DNA from: Pelagibius sp028280305
GTDB taxonomy: Bacteria; Pseudomonadota; Alphaproteobacteria; Kiloniellales; Kiloniellaceae
NCBI RefSeq assembly: GCF_965233615.1
Contig: NZ_OZ247495.1
DNA length: 64,000 bases
Direction: 5' to 3' (one strand)
Numbering within the stretch: the stretch's first letter is position 1; each line of letters opens with the position of its first letter. Both the position numbers and the translations under genes were made by a program. The notes under the pieces were generated by a model, which worked only from the letters and a program-made list of their open reading frames with translations, had not been told where the DNA came from and made no database searches. This document shows positions 43,469 to 51,570 of this stretch, one piece after another.

Positions 43469-44497
43469 ATGGCAAGCAGTAAGGCGGCGGCATCGCGCGC
43501 CGGCAGCAAACGCAAGGCTGCCGCGGCACCGATCAAGGCATCGGTGGAAGAGCTTCAGAAGTATTATCGCGACATGCTGTTGATCCGCCGCTTCGAAGAG
43601 AAGGCGGGCCAGATGTACGGCATGGGCCTGATCGGCGGTTTCTGCCACCTCTACATCGGCCAGGAAGCAGTGGTGGTCGGCGTGCAGGCGGCCATGGGTC
43701 CGCTGGACACGGTGCTGACCTCTTATCGCGACCATGCACACATGCTGGCCTGTGGGATGGACCCCAAGGGCGTGATGGCGGAACTGACCGGGCGCAGCGG
43801 AGGCTACTCCAAGGGCAAGGGCGGCTCCATGCACATGTTCAGCCATGAGGAGCGCTTCTACGGCGGTCACGGCATCGTCGCCGCCCAGGTGCCGATCGGC
43901 ACCGGCCTGGCCTTCGCCCACCGCTATCTGGAAGAGGACGCGGTCTCGGTCACCTATCTGGGTGACGGGGCGCTGAACCAGGGCCAGGTCTATGAGTCCT
44001 TCAACATGTCGGCGCTGTGGTCGCTGCCGGCGGTCTACGTGATTGAGAACAACAAGTACGGCATGGGCACCTCCATCGAACGGTCTTCGGCCAAGTCGAC
44101 GGAGCTGTATCACCGCGGCCAGGCCTATGGCATTCCCGGCATCCAGGTCGACGGCATGGATGTGCTGGCGGTGCGCGAAGCAGCCGAAAAGGCGCTGGGA
44201 CATGCACGCTCCGGCAAAGGGCCCTTCATCATGGAGATGATGACCTATCGCTACCGCGGCCACTCGATGTCCGATCCGGCCAAGTACCGCTCCAAGGAAG
44301 AAGTGCAGAAGGTGCGTCAGGAACGCGATCCGATCGAGCGCCTGCGCGGCATCATGATCGAGCGCAAGGTGATGGACGAGGATCATCTGAAGGCCCTGGA
44401 CAAAGAGGTGAAGGCCATCGTCTCGGAGGCGGCGGACTTTGCCCAGACCAGTCCGGAGCCCGATCCCGCCGAGCTCTACACCGAAGTCTACGTTTAA
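43469..44497 (+). CDS. pdhA: Pyruvate dehydrogenase E1 component, alpha subunit
   Basis: Thiamine-dependent half of the E1 heterotetramer that decarboxylates pyruvate. It has 342 residues. After an Ala/Lys-rich N terminus comes YYRDMLLIRRFEEKAGQMYG, GGFCHLYIGQEA near residue 55, and the thiamine diphosphate motif beginning GDGALNQG and ending ENNKYGMG near 170-195. The phosphorylation-loop segment RYRGHSMSDPAKYR is near 258. It heads the pdhA-pdhB-pdhC run. Confidence 0.97.
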   Translation: MASSKAAASRAGSKRKAAAAPIKASVEELQKYYRDMLLIRRFEEKAGQMYGMGLIGGFCHLYIGQEAVVVGVQAAMGPLDTVLTSYRDHAHMLACGMDPKGVMAELTGRSGGYSKGKGGSMHMFSHEERFYGGHGIVAAQVPIGTGLAFAHRYLEEDAVSVTYLGDGALNQGQVYESFNMSALWSLPAVYVIENNKYGMGTSIERSSAKSTELYHRGQAYGIPGIQVDGMDVLAVREAAEKALGHARSGKGPFIMEMMTYRYRGHSMSDPAKYRSKEEVQKVRQERDPIERLRGIMIERKVMDEDHLKALDKEVKAIVSEAADFAQTSPEPDPAELYTEVYV

Positions 44498-44572
44498 GTC
44501 ATCGCGACCAAGCCAGCAGCGGGCAGCGTCCAAGGCCGCCCGAACGACTGGCCGCAATTCCCGGGAGGGGAC

Positions 44573-45907
44573 ATGCCAATCGATATTCTAATGCCGGCCC
44601 TTTCGCCCACCATGACCGAGGGCAAGCTGGCGAAGTGGCTGAAGCAGGAAGGGGATGAAGTCACCTCAGGCGACATCCTGGCGGAGATCGAAACCGACAA
44701 GGCGACCATGGAGGTCGAAGCGGTCGATGAAGGCGTGATCGGCAAGATCATGGTGGCTGAGGGCACGGAGGAAGTGCCGGTGAACCAGGTGATCGCCGTG
44801 CTGCTGGAAGACGGCGAGGATGCTTCGGCGATCTCGGCGGCAGCGGCGCCTGCCGCGGCGGCCCCGGCCAGCGCGCCGCCCATGGCGGCACCGGCCCCGG
44901 CGGAACCGGAATGGACGGGCGCCACGATTACCCAGACCGTGCGTGAGGCGCTGCGCGACGCCATGGCCGAGGAGATGCGGGCCAACGAACGTGTCTTCCT
45001 GATGGGTGAGGAAGTCGCGGAATACCAGGGCGCCTATAAGGTCAGCCAGGGTCTGCTCGACGAATTCGGCGCCAAGCGGGTGGTCGATACCCCGATCACC
45101 GAGCACGGTTTTGCCGGTCTCGGCGTCGGCGCGGCCATGTATGGCCTGAAGCCCATTGTCGAGTTCATGACCTTCAATTTCGCCATGCAGGCGATCGACC
45201 ACATCATCAACTCGGCGGCCAAGACCCATTACATGTCCGGCGGCCAGATCACCTCGCCGATCGTCTTTCGCGGGCCCAACGGCGCGGCGGCGCGGGTCGC
45301 CGCCCAGCACTCCCAGTGCTACGCCTCTTGGTACTCCCACATTCCCGGGCTGAAGGTGGTGTCGCCTTACTCGGCGGCGGACGCCAAGGGCCTTCTGAAG
45401 TCGGCGATCCGCGACGACAATCCGGTAATCTTCCTGGAAAACGAAATCCTTTATGGACAGAGTTTCGATGTGCCAGACTCGCCGGACTGGACCGTGCCCA
45501 TCGGCAAGGCCAAGGTCGTCCGACCGGGCAAGGACGTCACCATCACCGCGTTCTCGATCATGGTCGGCAAGGCGCTGGAAGCGGCTGAGCAACTGGCCGC
45601 CGACGGCATCGATGCCGAGGTGATCGACCTGCGCAGCCTGAGACCTCTGGACAGCGAGACCATCGTCGCCTCGGTGCAGAAGACCAATCGTCTGGTCACC
45701 TGCGAAGAGGGCTGGGGCTATTCCGGCATCGGCTCGGAGGTCGCTTCAGTTGTCATGGAACAGGCCTTCGACTGGCTCGACGCGCCGGTGAAACGCATCT
45801 ACGGCGTCGACGTCCCGATGCCCTATGCCGCGAACCTGGAAGCGCTGGCCTTGCCGCAGGCAAGCCATATTGTCGATGGGGCCAAAGAAGTCTGCTACCG
45901 CGGTTAA
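44573..45907 (+). CDS. pdhB: Pyruvate dehydrogenase E1 component, beta subunit with fused lipoyl domain
   Basis: Second E1 subunit, 444 residues. Residues 1-80 are a lipoyl domain with the modified lysine in EIETDKATMEVEAVDEG near residue 43, followed by an Ala/Pro-rich linker (about 83-112). The transketolase-like beta domain carries MAEEMRANERVFLMGEEV near 130, GFAGLGVGAAM near 180 and the C-terminal DVPMPYAANLEALALP. The N-terminal lipoyl domain is a known alphaproteobacterial feature. It lies 75 bases behind pdhA. Confidence 0.97.
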   Translation: MPIDILMPALSPTMTEGKLAKWLKQEGDEVTSGDILAEIETDKATMEVEAVDEGVIGKIMVAEGTEEVPVNQVIAVLLEDGEDASAISAAAAPAAAAPASAPPMAAPAPAEPEWTGATITQTVREALRDAMAEEMRANERVFLMGEEVAEYQGAYKVSQGLLDEFGAKRVVDTPITEHGFAGLGVGAAMYGLKPIVEFMTFNFAMQAIDHIINSAAKTHYMSGGQITSPIVFRGPNGAAARVAAQHSQCYASWYSHIPGLKVVSPYSAADAKGLLKSAIRDDNPVIFLENEILYGQSFDVPDSPDWTVPIGKAKVVRPGKDVTITAFSIMVGKALEAAEQLAADGIDAEVIDLRSLRPLDSETIVASVQKTNRLVTCEEGWGYSGIGSEVASVVMEQAFDWLDAPVKRIYGVDVPMPYAANLEALALPQASHIVDGAKEVCYRG

Positions 45908-45931
45908 GGCGGCGCAGGAGGGGACAGAAAC

Positions 45932-47248
45932 ATGCCAATCAATATTCTGATGCCGGCGCTTTCGCCGACCATGACCGAAGGCACCCTGGCCAAGTGGCTG
46001 GTAAAAGAAGGCGACGAGATCGCCTCGGGTGACGTGATCGCCGAGATCGAGACCGACAAGGCAACGATGGAAGTGGAAGCCGTGGACGAGGGGACCATCG
46101 GCAAGATCTTCGTGACCGAAGGCACCGAGGCGGTGCCGGTGAACCAGGTCATCGCCGTCGTCCTGGAGGAGGGCGAGGATGCCTCGGCTATCGGCGACGC
46201 TCCTGCGGCCCCGGCTGCTGCCGCCCCTGCACCGGCGGCACCGGAAACACCGGCGCCTGCGGCGAGCACCAACGGTGCGACACCGCCGCCCGCCGCCGTG
46301 CCTGCTCCGGCAGCGCCCGCAGCTTCCGGCGGCAGCCGGATCTTCGCCAGCCCTCTGGCCCGGCGTATTGCCAAAGACAAGGGTGTCGATCTTGCAAGCC
46401 TGAAGGGCAGCGGCCCGCATGGCAGGATCGTGAAGGCGGACGTTGAAAGTGCGCAGCCCGGACAGGCGGCACCCGCCGCAGCGGCCCCGGCACCGGCAGC
46501 TGCAACAGCCGCGGCTCCGGCGGTGTCGGGACCGGGTGCAAAGGAGATGGCCGACCTGCTGGGCATGACCTACACGCAGGAGCCGCTCAGCGGCATGCGC
46601 AAGGTGATTGCCAAACGCCTCACCGAATCAAAGCAGCAGGTGCCGCACTTCTATCTGACCGTCGACTGCGAAGTGGACGAACTGCTGAAGGTTCGCAAGG
46701 AGCTGAACGGGCGTTCCGACGAATACAAGATCTCGGTGAACGACTTCGTTATCCGCGCTGTGGCCCTGGCCCTGAAGAAGATTCCGGCGGCCAATGCCTC
46801 CTACGATGATTCGGGCCTGCTGTTCTACGACCATGCCGACGTTTCGGTGGCCGTGGCCACGCCGGCCGGCCTGATCACGCCGATCATCAAGGCGGCGGAG
46901 AACAAAGGTCTGGCCGCCATCTCCAACGAGATGAAGGACCTGGCGCTGCGCGCCCGCGACGGCAAGCTGAAGCCCGAGGAATACCAGGGCGGCACCTTCT
47001 CGGTCTCCAACCTCGGCATGTTCGGCGTGAAGGACTTCTCCGCCGTCATCAATCCGCCGCAGGGCTGCATCCTGGCGGTTGGCGCCGGTGAGCAGCGTCC
47101 GGTGGTTAAGGACGGCGCACTCTCCATCGCAACTGTGATGAGCTGCACGCTTTCCGTCGATCACCGGGTCGTCGACGGTGCCGTCGGCGCCCAGTTCCTC
47201 GCGGCCTTCAAGAAGCTGATCGAAGACCCGTTGAGCATGCTGTTGTAA
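45932..47248 (+). CDS. pdhC: Dihydrolipoamide acetyltransferase (E2) of pyruvate dehydrogenase
   Basis: Core of the pyruvate dehydrogenase complex, 438 residues. One lipoyl domain (lysine in EIETDKATMEVE near residue 43) is joined by an Ala/Pro linker to the peripheral subunit-binding domain (ASPLARRIAKDKGVDL, GSGPHGRIVKADV, about 140-180), then another linker and the acetyltransferase domain with the active-site segment VDHRVVDGAVGAQFL near residue 410. The lipoyl domain closely resembles that of pdhB. It lies 24 bases behind pdhB. Confidence 0.97.
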   Translation: MPINILMPALSPTMTEGTLAKWLVKEGDEIASGDVIAEIETDKATMEVEAVDEGTIGKIFVTEGTEAVPVNQVIAVVLEEGEDASAIGDAPAAPAAAAPAPAAPETPAPAASTNGATPPPAAVPAPAAPAASGGSRIFASPLARRIAKDKGVDLASLKGSGPHGRIVKADVESAQPGQAAPAAAAPAPAAATAAAPAVSGPGAKEMADLLGMTYTQEPLSGMRKVIAKRLTESKQQVPHFYLTVDCEVDELLKVRKELNGRSDEYKISVNDFVIRAVALALKKIPAANASYDDSGLLFYDHADVSVAVATPAGLITPIIKAAENKGLAAISNEMKDLALRARDGKLKPEEYQGGTFSVSNLGMFGVKDFSAVINPPQGCILAVGAGEQRPVVKDGALSIATVMSCTLSVDHRVVDGAVGAQFLAAFKKLIEDPLSMLL

Positions 47249-47276
47249 CGGCGCCTTTGCACCGGAGAGGAGAGTC

Positions 47277-47930
47277 GTGAAAGGTCTTTCCAGACTATTT
47301 TTTGTTTTCCTGTTCGTCGCCTTGGCAACACCTGTCAGCGTCAAAGCCGATCCGGCCGCTGTCGATCAGAGCTTTGCCGCATACAAACAGGCGCTGGTCG
47401 AGGGCGACGGTGTGGCAGCATCGAAGCTGACAGCCTCTGACACCCACGCCTTTCTGGACCAGACCCTGGATCGGGCCTTGACCCTGAAGGAGGCGGAGGT
47501 GCGGGCGCTGCCGCTGCTCGACCAGATCTCGGTGCTGATGCTTCGGCACAATATGAAGCCGGACCAACTGCGGGCGATGAAAAAGAGCGATCCGGTTGCC
47601 TACGCCGTGAATCAGCGCGCCTTCGATATGGAGGATGTGGAGCGGCTCTCCGCCGGGCCTTTCGAGGTTGCCGGCGATCAGGCCCAGGCCAAGCTGTCGA
47701 ACCTGGAAGGCTCACCGATTCCGGTGAATGTGCATTTCAAGGAAGAGGCGGGGACCTGGCGCTTCGATCTGCTGTCTTCCATCGCCCCCTTTCGCGCGCT
47801 CTTAGAAGCGCAGGCGGGCCTGCTGTCGAACCTGAAAACCAGCGACGGCAACAGCGGTGTGGTGCCGCTGCTGTTGCACCTGATCACCGGGCGGGCGCCC
47901 GACGCGAATATCTGGAATCCGCCGGGATGA
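47277..47930 (+). CDS. Secreted protein of unknown function within the pdh operon
   Basis: Protein of 217 residues with a clear signal peptide (about 1-24, LFFVFLFVALATPVSVKA). The mature part is soluble and largely helical (DQSFAAYKQALVEGDGVAASKLTASDT), ending in a more extended region (NVHFKEEAGTWRFDLLSSIAPF) that recalls nuclear-transport-factor-like folds, though this is a weak impression. The GTG start at 47277 has GGAGAGGAG before it. It sits between pdhC (28 bases) and lpd (21 bases), so it is surely cotranscribed, yet an exported protein has no obvious role in a cytoplasmic complex. Confidence 0.7.
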   Translation: MKGLSRLFFVFLFVALATPVSVKADPAAVDQSFAAYKQALVEGDGVAASKLTASDTHAFLDQTLDRALTLKEAEVRALPLLDQISVLMLRHNMKPDQLRAMKKSDPVAYAVNQRAFDMEDVERLSAGPFEVAGDQAQAKLSNLEGSPIPVNVHFKEEAGTWRFDLLSSIAPFRALLEAQAGLLSNLKTSDGNSGVVPLLLHLITGRAPDANIWNPPG

Positions 47931-47951
47931 ACCCGGCGTTTGGAGGTTGAT

Positions 47952-49355
47952 GTGGCTGATACGAACTTCGATCTGATCATTGTCGGCGGCGGGCCGGGCG
48001 GTTATGTCGCGGCGATCCGCGCCGCGCAGCTGAAGATGAAGGTTTGCGTGGTGGAGCGCGAACACCTGGGCGGCATCTGCCTGAACTGGGGCTGCATTCC
48101 GACCAAGGCGCTGCTGCGCTCGGCGGAGATCTATCACTACATGCAGCACGCCGACGCCTACGGCCTTTCGGCCAGCAACACCGGCTTCGACCTGGCGAAG
48201 GTAGTGCAGCGCTCGCGCGGTGTCTCCAAACAGCTGAACGGCGGCGTCGGCCACCTGCTAAAAAAGAACAAGGTCACGGTGATCGACGGCGAGGCCAAGC
48301 TGAACGGGCCGGGCAAGCTGGTCGTCACCAAGGACGGCAAGAAGCTTTCCGACCTGACGGCGCCGCACATCATCATCGCCACCGGGGCCCGGCCGCGCGC
48401 CCTGCCAGGGATCGAACCGGACAAAAAGCTGATCTGGACCTACTTCGAGGCCATGGTGCCCCAGACCATGCCCAAGAAGCTGCTGGTGATCGGCTCCGGT
48501 GCCATCGGCATCGAGTTCGCTTCCTTCTTCCGTACCATGGGCGCCGAGGTGACGGTGGTCGAGGTCATGCCCCAGGTGATGCCGGTGGAGGACGAGGAGA
48601 TTTCCAAACTCGCCCGCAAGCAGTTCGAAAAGCAGGGCATCAAGATCATGACCGAGACCAAGGTGGTATCGGTGAAGAAGGGCAGCGACAACGTCACCGC
48701 GACCATTGAGGACAAGGCCGGCAAGAAGTCTGAGATCACCGTTGACCGCGTCATCTCCGCCGTCGGCGTGCAGGGCAACATCGAGAACATCGGCCTGGAG
48801 ACCACCAAGGTGAAGACCGACCGCGGCTGCATCGTCATCGACGAATACGGCCGCACGGCGGAGCCCGGCATCTACGCCATCGGCGACGTCGCCGGCCCGC
48901 CGATGCTGGCCCACAAGGCCGAGCACGAGGGCGTTATCTGCGTCGAGAAGATCGCCGGCCTCAACAACGTCCACCCGATGAAGAAGGAACAGATCCCCGG
49001 ATGCACCTATTGCCATCCCCAGGTCGCCAGCGTCGGCCTGACCGAGGCCAAGGCGAAGGCGGCGGGCCATCAGGTGAAGGTCGGGCGCTTCCCCTTCATC
49101 GGCAACGGCAAGGCCATTGCCCTGGGCGAGCCCGACGGCATGGTGAAGACCGTCTTCGACGCCAAGACAGGGCAGCTTCTGGGCGCCCACATGGTCGGGG
49201 CCGAGGTGACCGAGCTGATCCAGGGCTATGTCGTGGCCATGGGCCTGGAAACCACGGAGGAGGAGCTGATGCACACGGTCTTCCCGCATCCCACCCTCTC
49301 CGAAATGATGCACGAGTCGGTCCTTGACGCTTACGGCCGTGTCATCCACATGTAA
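47952..49355 (+). CDS. lpd: Dihydrolipoyl dehydrogenase (E3)
   Basis: FAD enzyme that reoxidises dihydrolipoamide with NAD. It has 467 residues. The FAD-binding VGGGPGGYVAAIRAAQ is at the start, the redox disulfide in GGICLNWGCIPTKALL near residue 40, the NAD-binding VIGSGAIGIEFASFF near 180, the second FAD segment YAIGDVAGPPMLAHKAEHEG near 310 and the C-terminal catalytic histidine in HPTLSEMMHES near 444. GTG at 47952 is chosen because GGAGG lies five bases upstream. It completes the pyruvate dehydrogenase set. Confidence 0.97.
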   Translation: MADTNFDLIIVGGGPGGYVAAIRAAQLKMKVCVVEREHLGGICLNWGCIPTKALLRSAEIYHYMQHADAYGLSASNTGFDLAKVVQRSRGVSKQLNGGVGHLLKKNKVTVIDGEAKLNGPGKLVVTKDGKKLSDLTAPHIIIATGARPRALPGIEPDKKLIWTYFEAMVPQTMPKKLLVIGSGAIGIEFASFFRTMGAEVTVVEVMPQVMPVEDEEISKLARKQFEKQGIKIMTETKVVSVKKGSDNVTATIEDKAGKKSEITVDRVISAVGVQGNIENIGLETTKVKTDRGCIVIDEYGRTAEPGIYAIGDVAGPPMLAHKAEHEGVICVEKIAGLNNVHPMKKEQIPGCTYCHPQVASVGLTEAKAKAAGHQVKVGRFPFIGNGKAIALGEPDGMVKTVFDAKTGQLLGAHMVGAEVTELIQGYVVAMGLETTEEELMHTVFPHPTLSEMMHESVLDAYGRVIHM

Positions 49356-49378
49356 TACATGGGAAGCAGGCAAGCACG

Positions 49379-50338
49379 ATGAGCAGCGACAGCACCACCG
49401 AGACCCCGCGGGTCCGCCACCCTGAGAAGGCCCACAAGCCGGATCAGGAGGTGAAGCGCAAGCCGGCCTGGATCCGGGTGAAGGCGCCTGTCTCCAAGGA
49501 ATACCATGCCACCCACGAGATCATTCGTGAGCACAAGCTCGCCACGGTCTGCGAGGAAGCGGCCTGCCCGAACATCGGGGAATGCTGGGCCCAGCGCCAC
49601 GCCACCATGATGATCATGGGCGAGATCTGCACCCGCGCCTGCAGCTTCTGCAACGTCTCCACCGGCAAGCCCGGCGCGCTCGACCCCTTCGAGCCGGTGA
49701 ACGTCGCCCAGGCGGTTGCCAAGCTCGGCCTCAAGCATGTGGTCATCACCTCCGTCGACCGCGACGATCTGGATGACGGCGGCGCCGAGCACTTCGCCCA
49801 GGTGATCCGCGCCACCCGCGAAGCCTCGCCGGAGACCACCATCGAAATCCTGACGCCGGACTTCCTGCGCAAGGAGGGGGCGGTCTCCGTGGTTGTGGAG
49901 GCCCGGCCCGACGTCTTCAACCACAACCTGGAAACCGTGCCGCGGCTCTATACCGAGGTGCGGCCCGGCGCGCGCTACTTCCACTCCCTGCGCCTGCTCG
50001 ACGAGGTGAAGCGCCAGGATCCGAGCCTCTTTACCAAGTCCGGCATCATGGTGGGCCTGGGCGAGAGCAAGGAAGAGGTACTTCAGGTGATGGACGACCT
50101 GCGCTCCGCTGATGTCGACTTCCTCACCATCGGGCAATACCTGCAGCCGACGCCCAAGCACCATGTGGTCGACCGCTTCGTGACGCCGGAGGAGTTCAAG
50201 CAGTACGAGGCCATGGCCTACGGCAAGGGTTTCCTAATGGTCTCGGCGACGCCTCTGACCCGCTCCTCCTATCACGCGGGCGAGGATTTCGCCCGGCTAC
50301 GCGCGGCGCGGGAAGCCAAGCTGGCCGCCGCCGGTTAG
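49379..50338 (+). CDS. lipA: Lipoyl synthase
   Basis: Radical SAM enzyme that inserts two sulfurs into octanoyl groups on lipoyl domains such as those of PdhB and PdhC. It has 319 residues. The auxiliary cluster motif CEEAACPNIGEC lies near residue 57 and the radical SAM motif in CTRACSFCNV near 84; the conserved C-terminal RSSYHAGE is near 300. It follows lpd by 23 bases, keeping lipoate synthesis beside its users. lipB is not in the window. Confidence 0.97.
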   Translation: MSSDSTTETPRVRHPEKAHKPDQEVKRKPAWIRVKAPVSKEYHATHEIIREHKLATVCEEAACPNIGECWAQRHATMMIMGEICTRACSFCNVSTGKPGALDPFEPVNVAQAVAKLGLKHVVITSVDRDDLDDGGAEHFAQVIRATREASPETTIEILTPDFLRKEGAVSVVVEARPDVFNHNLETVPRLYTEVRPGARYFHSLRLLDEVKRQDPSLFTKSGIMVGLGESKEEVLQVMDDLRSADVDFLTIGQYLQPTPKHHVVDRFVTPEEFKQYEAMAYGKGFLMVSATPLTRSSYHAGEDFARLRAAREAKLAAAG

Positions 50339-50374
50339 TAGTCTCCTAAGTAAGCCTCGGTTACACTCCCGCCC

Positions 50375-50842
50375 ATGCCGATTCACAAGGAAAAGCGCAT
50401 GCTGCCCTACACGCCGGGGCAGCTCTACGACCTCGTCGTGGATATCGAACGCTATCCCGAATTCCTGCCCTGGTGCCTCGGTGCCCGGATCAAGACGCGC
50501 CAGGAAGACCTGATCGTCGCCGACCTCATCATCGGCTTTAAGATGTTCCGCGAGCGCTTCACCAGCCGGGTGATCCCCGACGCCGCGGCCCAGCGGATCG
50601 ACGTCACCTATGCCGAGGGGCCCTTCAAATACCTGGAGAACCACTGGGTTTTCGAGGATCACCCCGAGGGCTGCCAGATCGACTTCTACGTCGACTTCGA
50701 ATTCCGCAACAAGCTGCTGCAGAAGGTGATTGAGGCCCTGTTCCACGAGGCCGTGCGCCGCATGGTCGCCGCCTTCGAAACCCGCGCCGGGGTGCTCTAC
50801 AGCCCCACGGGTGCCGTCATCTCCTCCCAGCAGGGCGACTAG
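50375..50842 (+). CDS. Coenzyme-Q-binding COQ10/RatA-like START-domain protein
   Basis: Protein of 155 residues covering one START/SRPBCC-type fold. It begins PIHKEKRMLPYTPGQLYDLVVDIERYPEFLPWC in overlapping parts and continues with FTSRVIPDAAAQRIDV and FYVDFEFRNKLLQKVI, all typical of the COQ10/RatA family. In eukaryotes and alphaproteobacteria such proteins assist ubiquinone function; in Escherichia coli the homologue RatA was described as a ribosome-association toxin. Following lipA is its usual place in alphaproteobacteria. Confidence 0.88.
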   Translation: MPIHKEKRMLPYTPGQLYDLVVDIERYPEFLPWCLGARIKTRQEDLIVADLIIGFKMFRERFTSRVIPDAAAQRIDVTYAEGPFKYLENHWVFEDHPEGCQIDFYVDFEFRNKLLQKVIEALFHEAVRRMVAAFETRAGVLYSPTGAVISSQQGD

Positions 50843-50945
50843 CCACGGCACCTGATCCCGGCGGTCGACGCCGGGAATTGATCGGGCTATCATAATCGCC
50901 TGGGTTGTTTGTCTGGCGACGCGGCGCCGGCGTTATCGAAGCAGG

Positions 50946-51338
50946 GTGATCACCGTTAGAAGTTCGGATCTCATGACCGTTGGGCGGGCTTACGGCCTCG
51001 CGGATGCGGCCCTGGCCGAGGCCATGCTGACCGCCCACGGCATCAAGGTTTTCCCCGATATCCGCTACAGCCATTCCATGCTCTGGCACCTGACCCATGC
51101 CTTCGGCGTCGTCGAACTGCGCGTGCCGGTTTCCATGGCCGGCGACGCCCTGGACCTGCTCGCCGACTTCCAGGCCGAACCCCGGCCCAAGAGCCCCGCG
51201 CGGCGCCTCTTCATCACAGCGGTCGCTTTGGTGGTCCTGGTCATCGCAAACTTTCCTCCACCGGCGCGCGGCTTCTATGCCTCTGGATTGCGGCGCGTTT
51301 CCGCGCCTTCAGCGGCCTCCTCCGGCAGTTCAACTTAG
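50946..51338 (+). CDS. Small DUF2007-like protein with a C-terminal membrane helix
   Basis: Protein of 130 residues. Residues about 10-75 (GRAYGLADAALAEAMLTAHGIKV, VELRVPVSMAGDALDLLADF) resemble the ACT-like signal-transducing DUF2007 fold; residues about 86-104 (LFITAVALVVLVIANFPPP) are one membrane helix, followed by a short Ser/Ala tail. The start is GTG at 50946, with an ATG nine codons later as an alternative. It precedes the threonine leader peptide by 41 bases but probably belongs to a separate unit. The function is unknown. Confidence 0.6.
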   Translation: MITVRSSDLMTVGRAYGLADAALAEAMLTAHGIKVFPDIRYSHSMLWHLTHAFGVVELRVPVSMAGDALDLLADFQAEPRPKSPARRLFITAVALVVLVIANFPPPARGFYASGLRRVSAPSAASSGSST

Positions 51339-51379
51339 GCGGTCTTGGTTTTTTAACCCGAATCGGTTATCTAAGGCTC

Positions 51380-51460
51380 ATGAGAAACATCGCTGTCACT
51401 ACCGCGACTACCACCACCACGACCCGCAACGGCGGGCCGCGAGGGATTTTGTCGCGCTGA
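51380..51460 (+). CDS. Threonine-rich leader peptide of the short threonyl-tRNA synthetase gene
   Basis: A 26-codon frame beginning MRNIAVTTATTTTTT and ending with an arginine/glycine-rich tail. Codons 7, 8 and 10-15 are all threonine (eight in total, six in a row). AAGG lies just before the ATG. A possible promoter (TTGGTT at 51345-51350 and TTATCT at 51367-51372, spacing 16) would start transcription almost at the ATG. The frame is followed by alternative hairpins and a terminator and then by a threonyl-tRNA synthetase gene, the classic layout of translation-controlled attenuation. The peptide itself need have no function. Confidence 0.85.
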   Translation: MRNIAVTTATTTTTTRNGGPRGILSR

Positions 51461-51518
51461 TTTCAGCACCATAGAACACCCAAGGGGCCCCGCCATTCGG
51501 ACGGGGCCTTTTGTTTTT
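51423..51518 (+). promoter_or_regulatory. Transcription attenuator: alternative hairpins and terminator
   Basis: Three pairings are visible. Region 1 CCCGC (51423-51427, overlapping the last threonine codon) pairs with region 2 GCGGG (51432-51436). Region 2, as GGCGGGCC (51431-51438), can instead pair with region 3 GGCCCCGCC (51486-51494) with one bulged base. Region 3, as GGCCCCG (51486-51492), pairs with region 4 CGGGGCC (51502-51508), which is followed by TTTTGTTTTT. A ribosome stalled on the threonine codons covers region 1, frees region 2 and blocks the terminator; a ribosome reaching the stop codon lets the terminator form. Confidence 0.8.
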
Positions 51519-51570
51519 CCGGTCTCCGTCCGATCCGGCAGGCGCCGCCGCTTTACGAAAGGACAGGACA

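Noticed and set aside
43436..44557. Long minus-strand frame opposite pdhA
   Set aside because: Histidine- and glycine-rich antisense shadow of a clear E1 alpha gene.
48258..49373. Long minus-strand frame opposite lpd
   Set aside because: Composition typical of a shadow; the plus strand encodes a complete dihydrolipoyl dehydrogenase.
51511..51570. Upstream extension of the short threonyl-tRNA synthetase by 20 codons
   Set aside because: It would begin inside the terminator T tract and lacks a ribosome-binding site; the ATG at 51571 has one and starts the conserved region.
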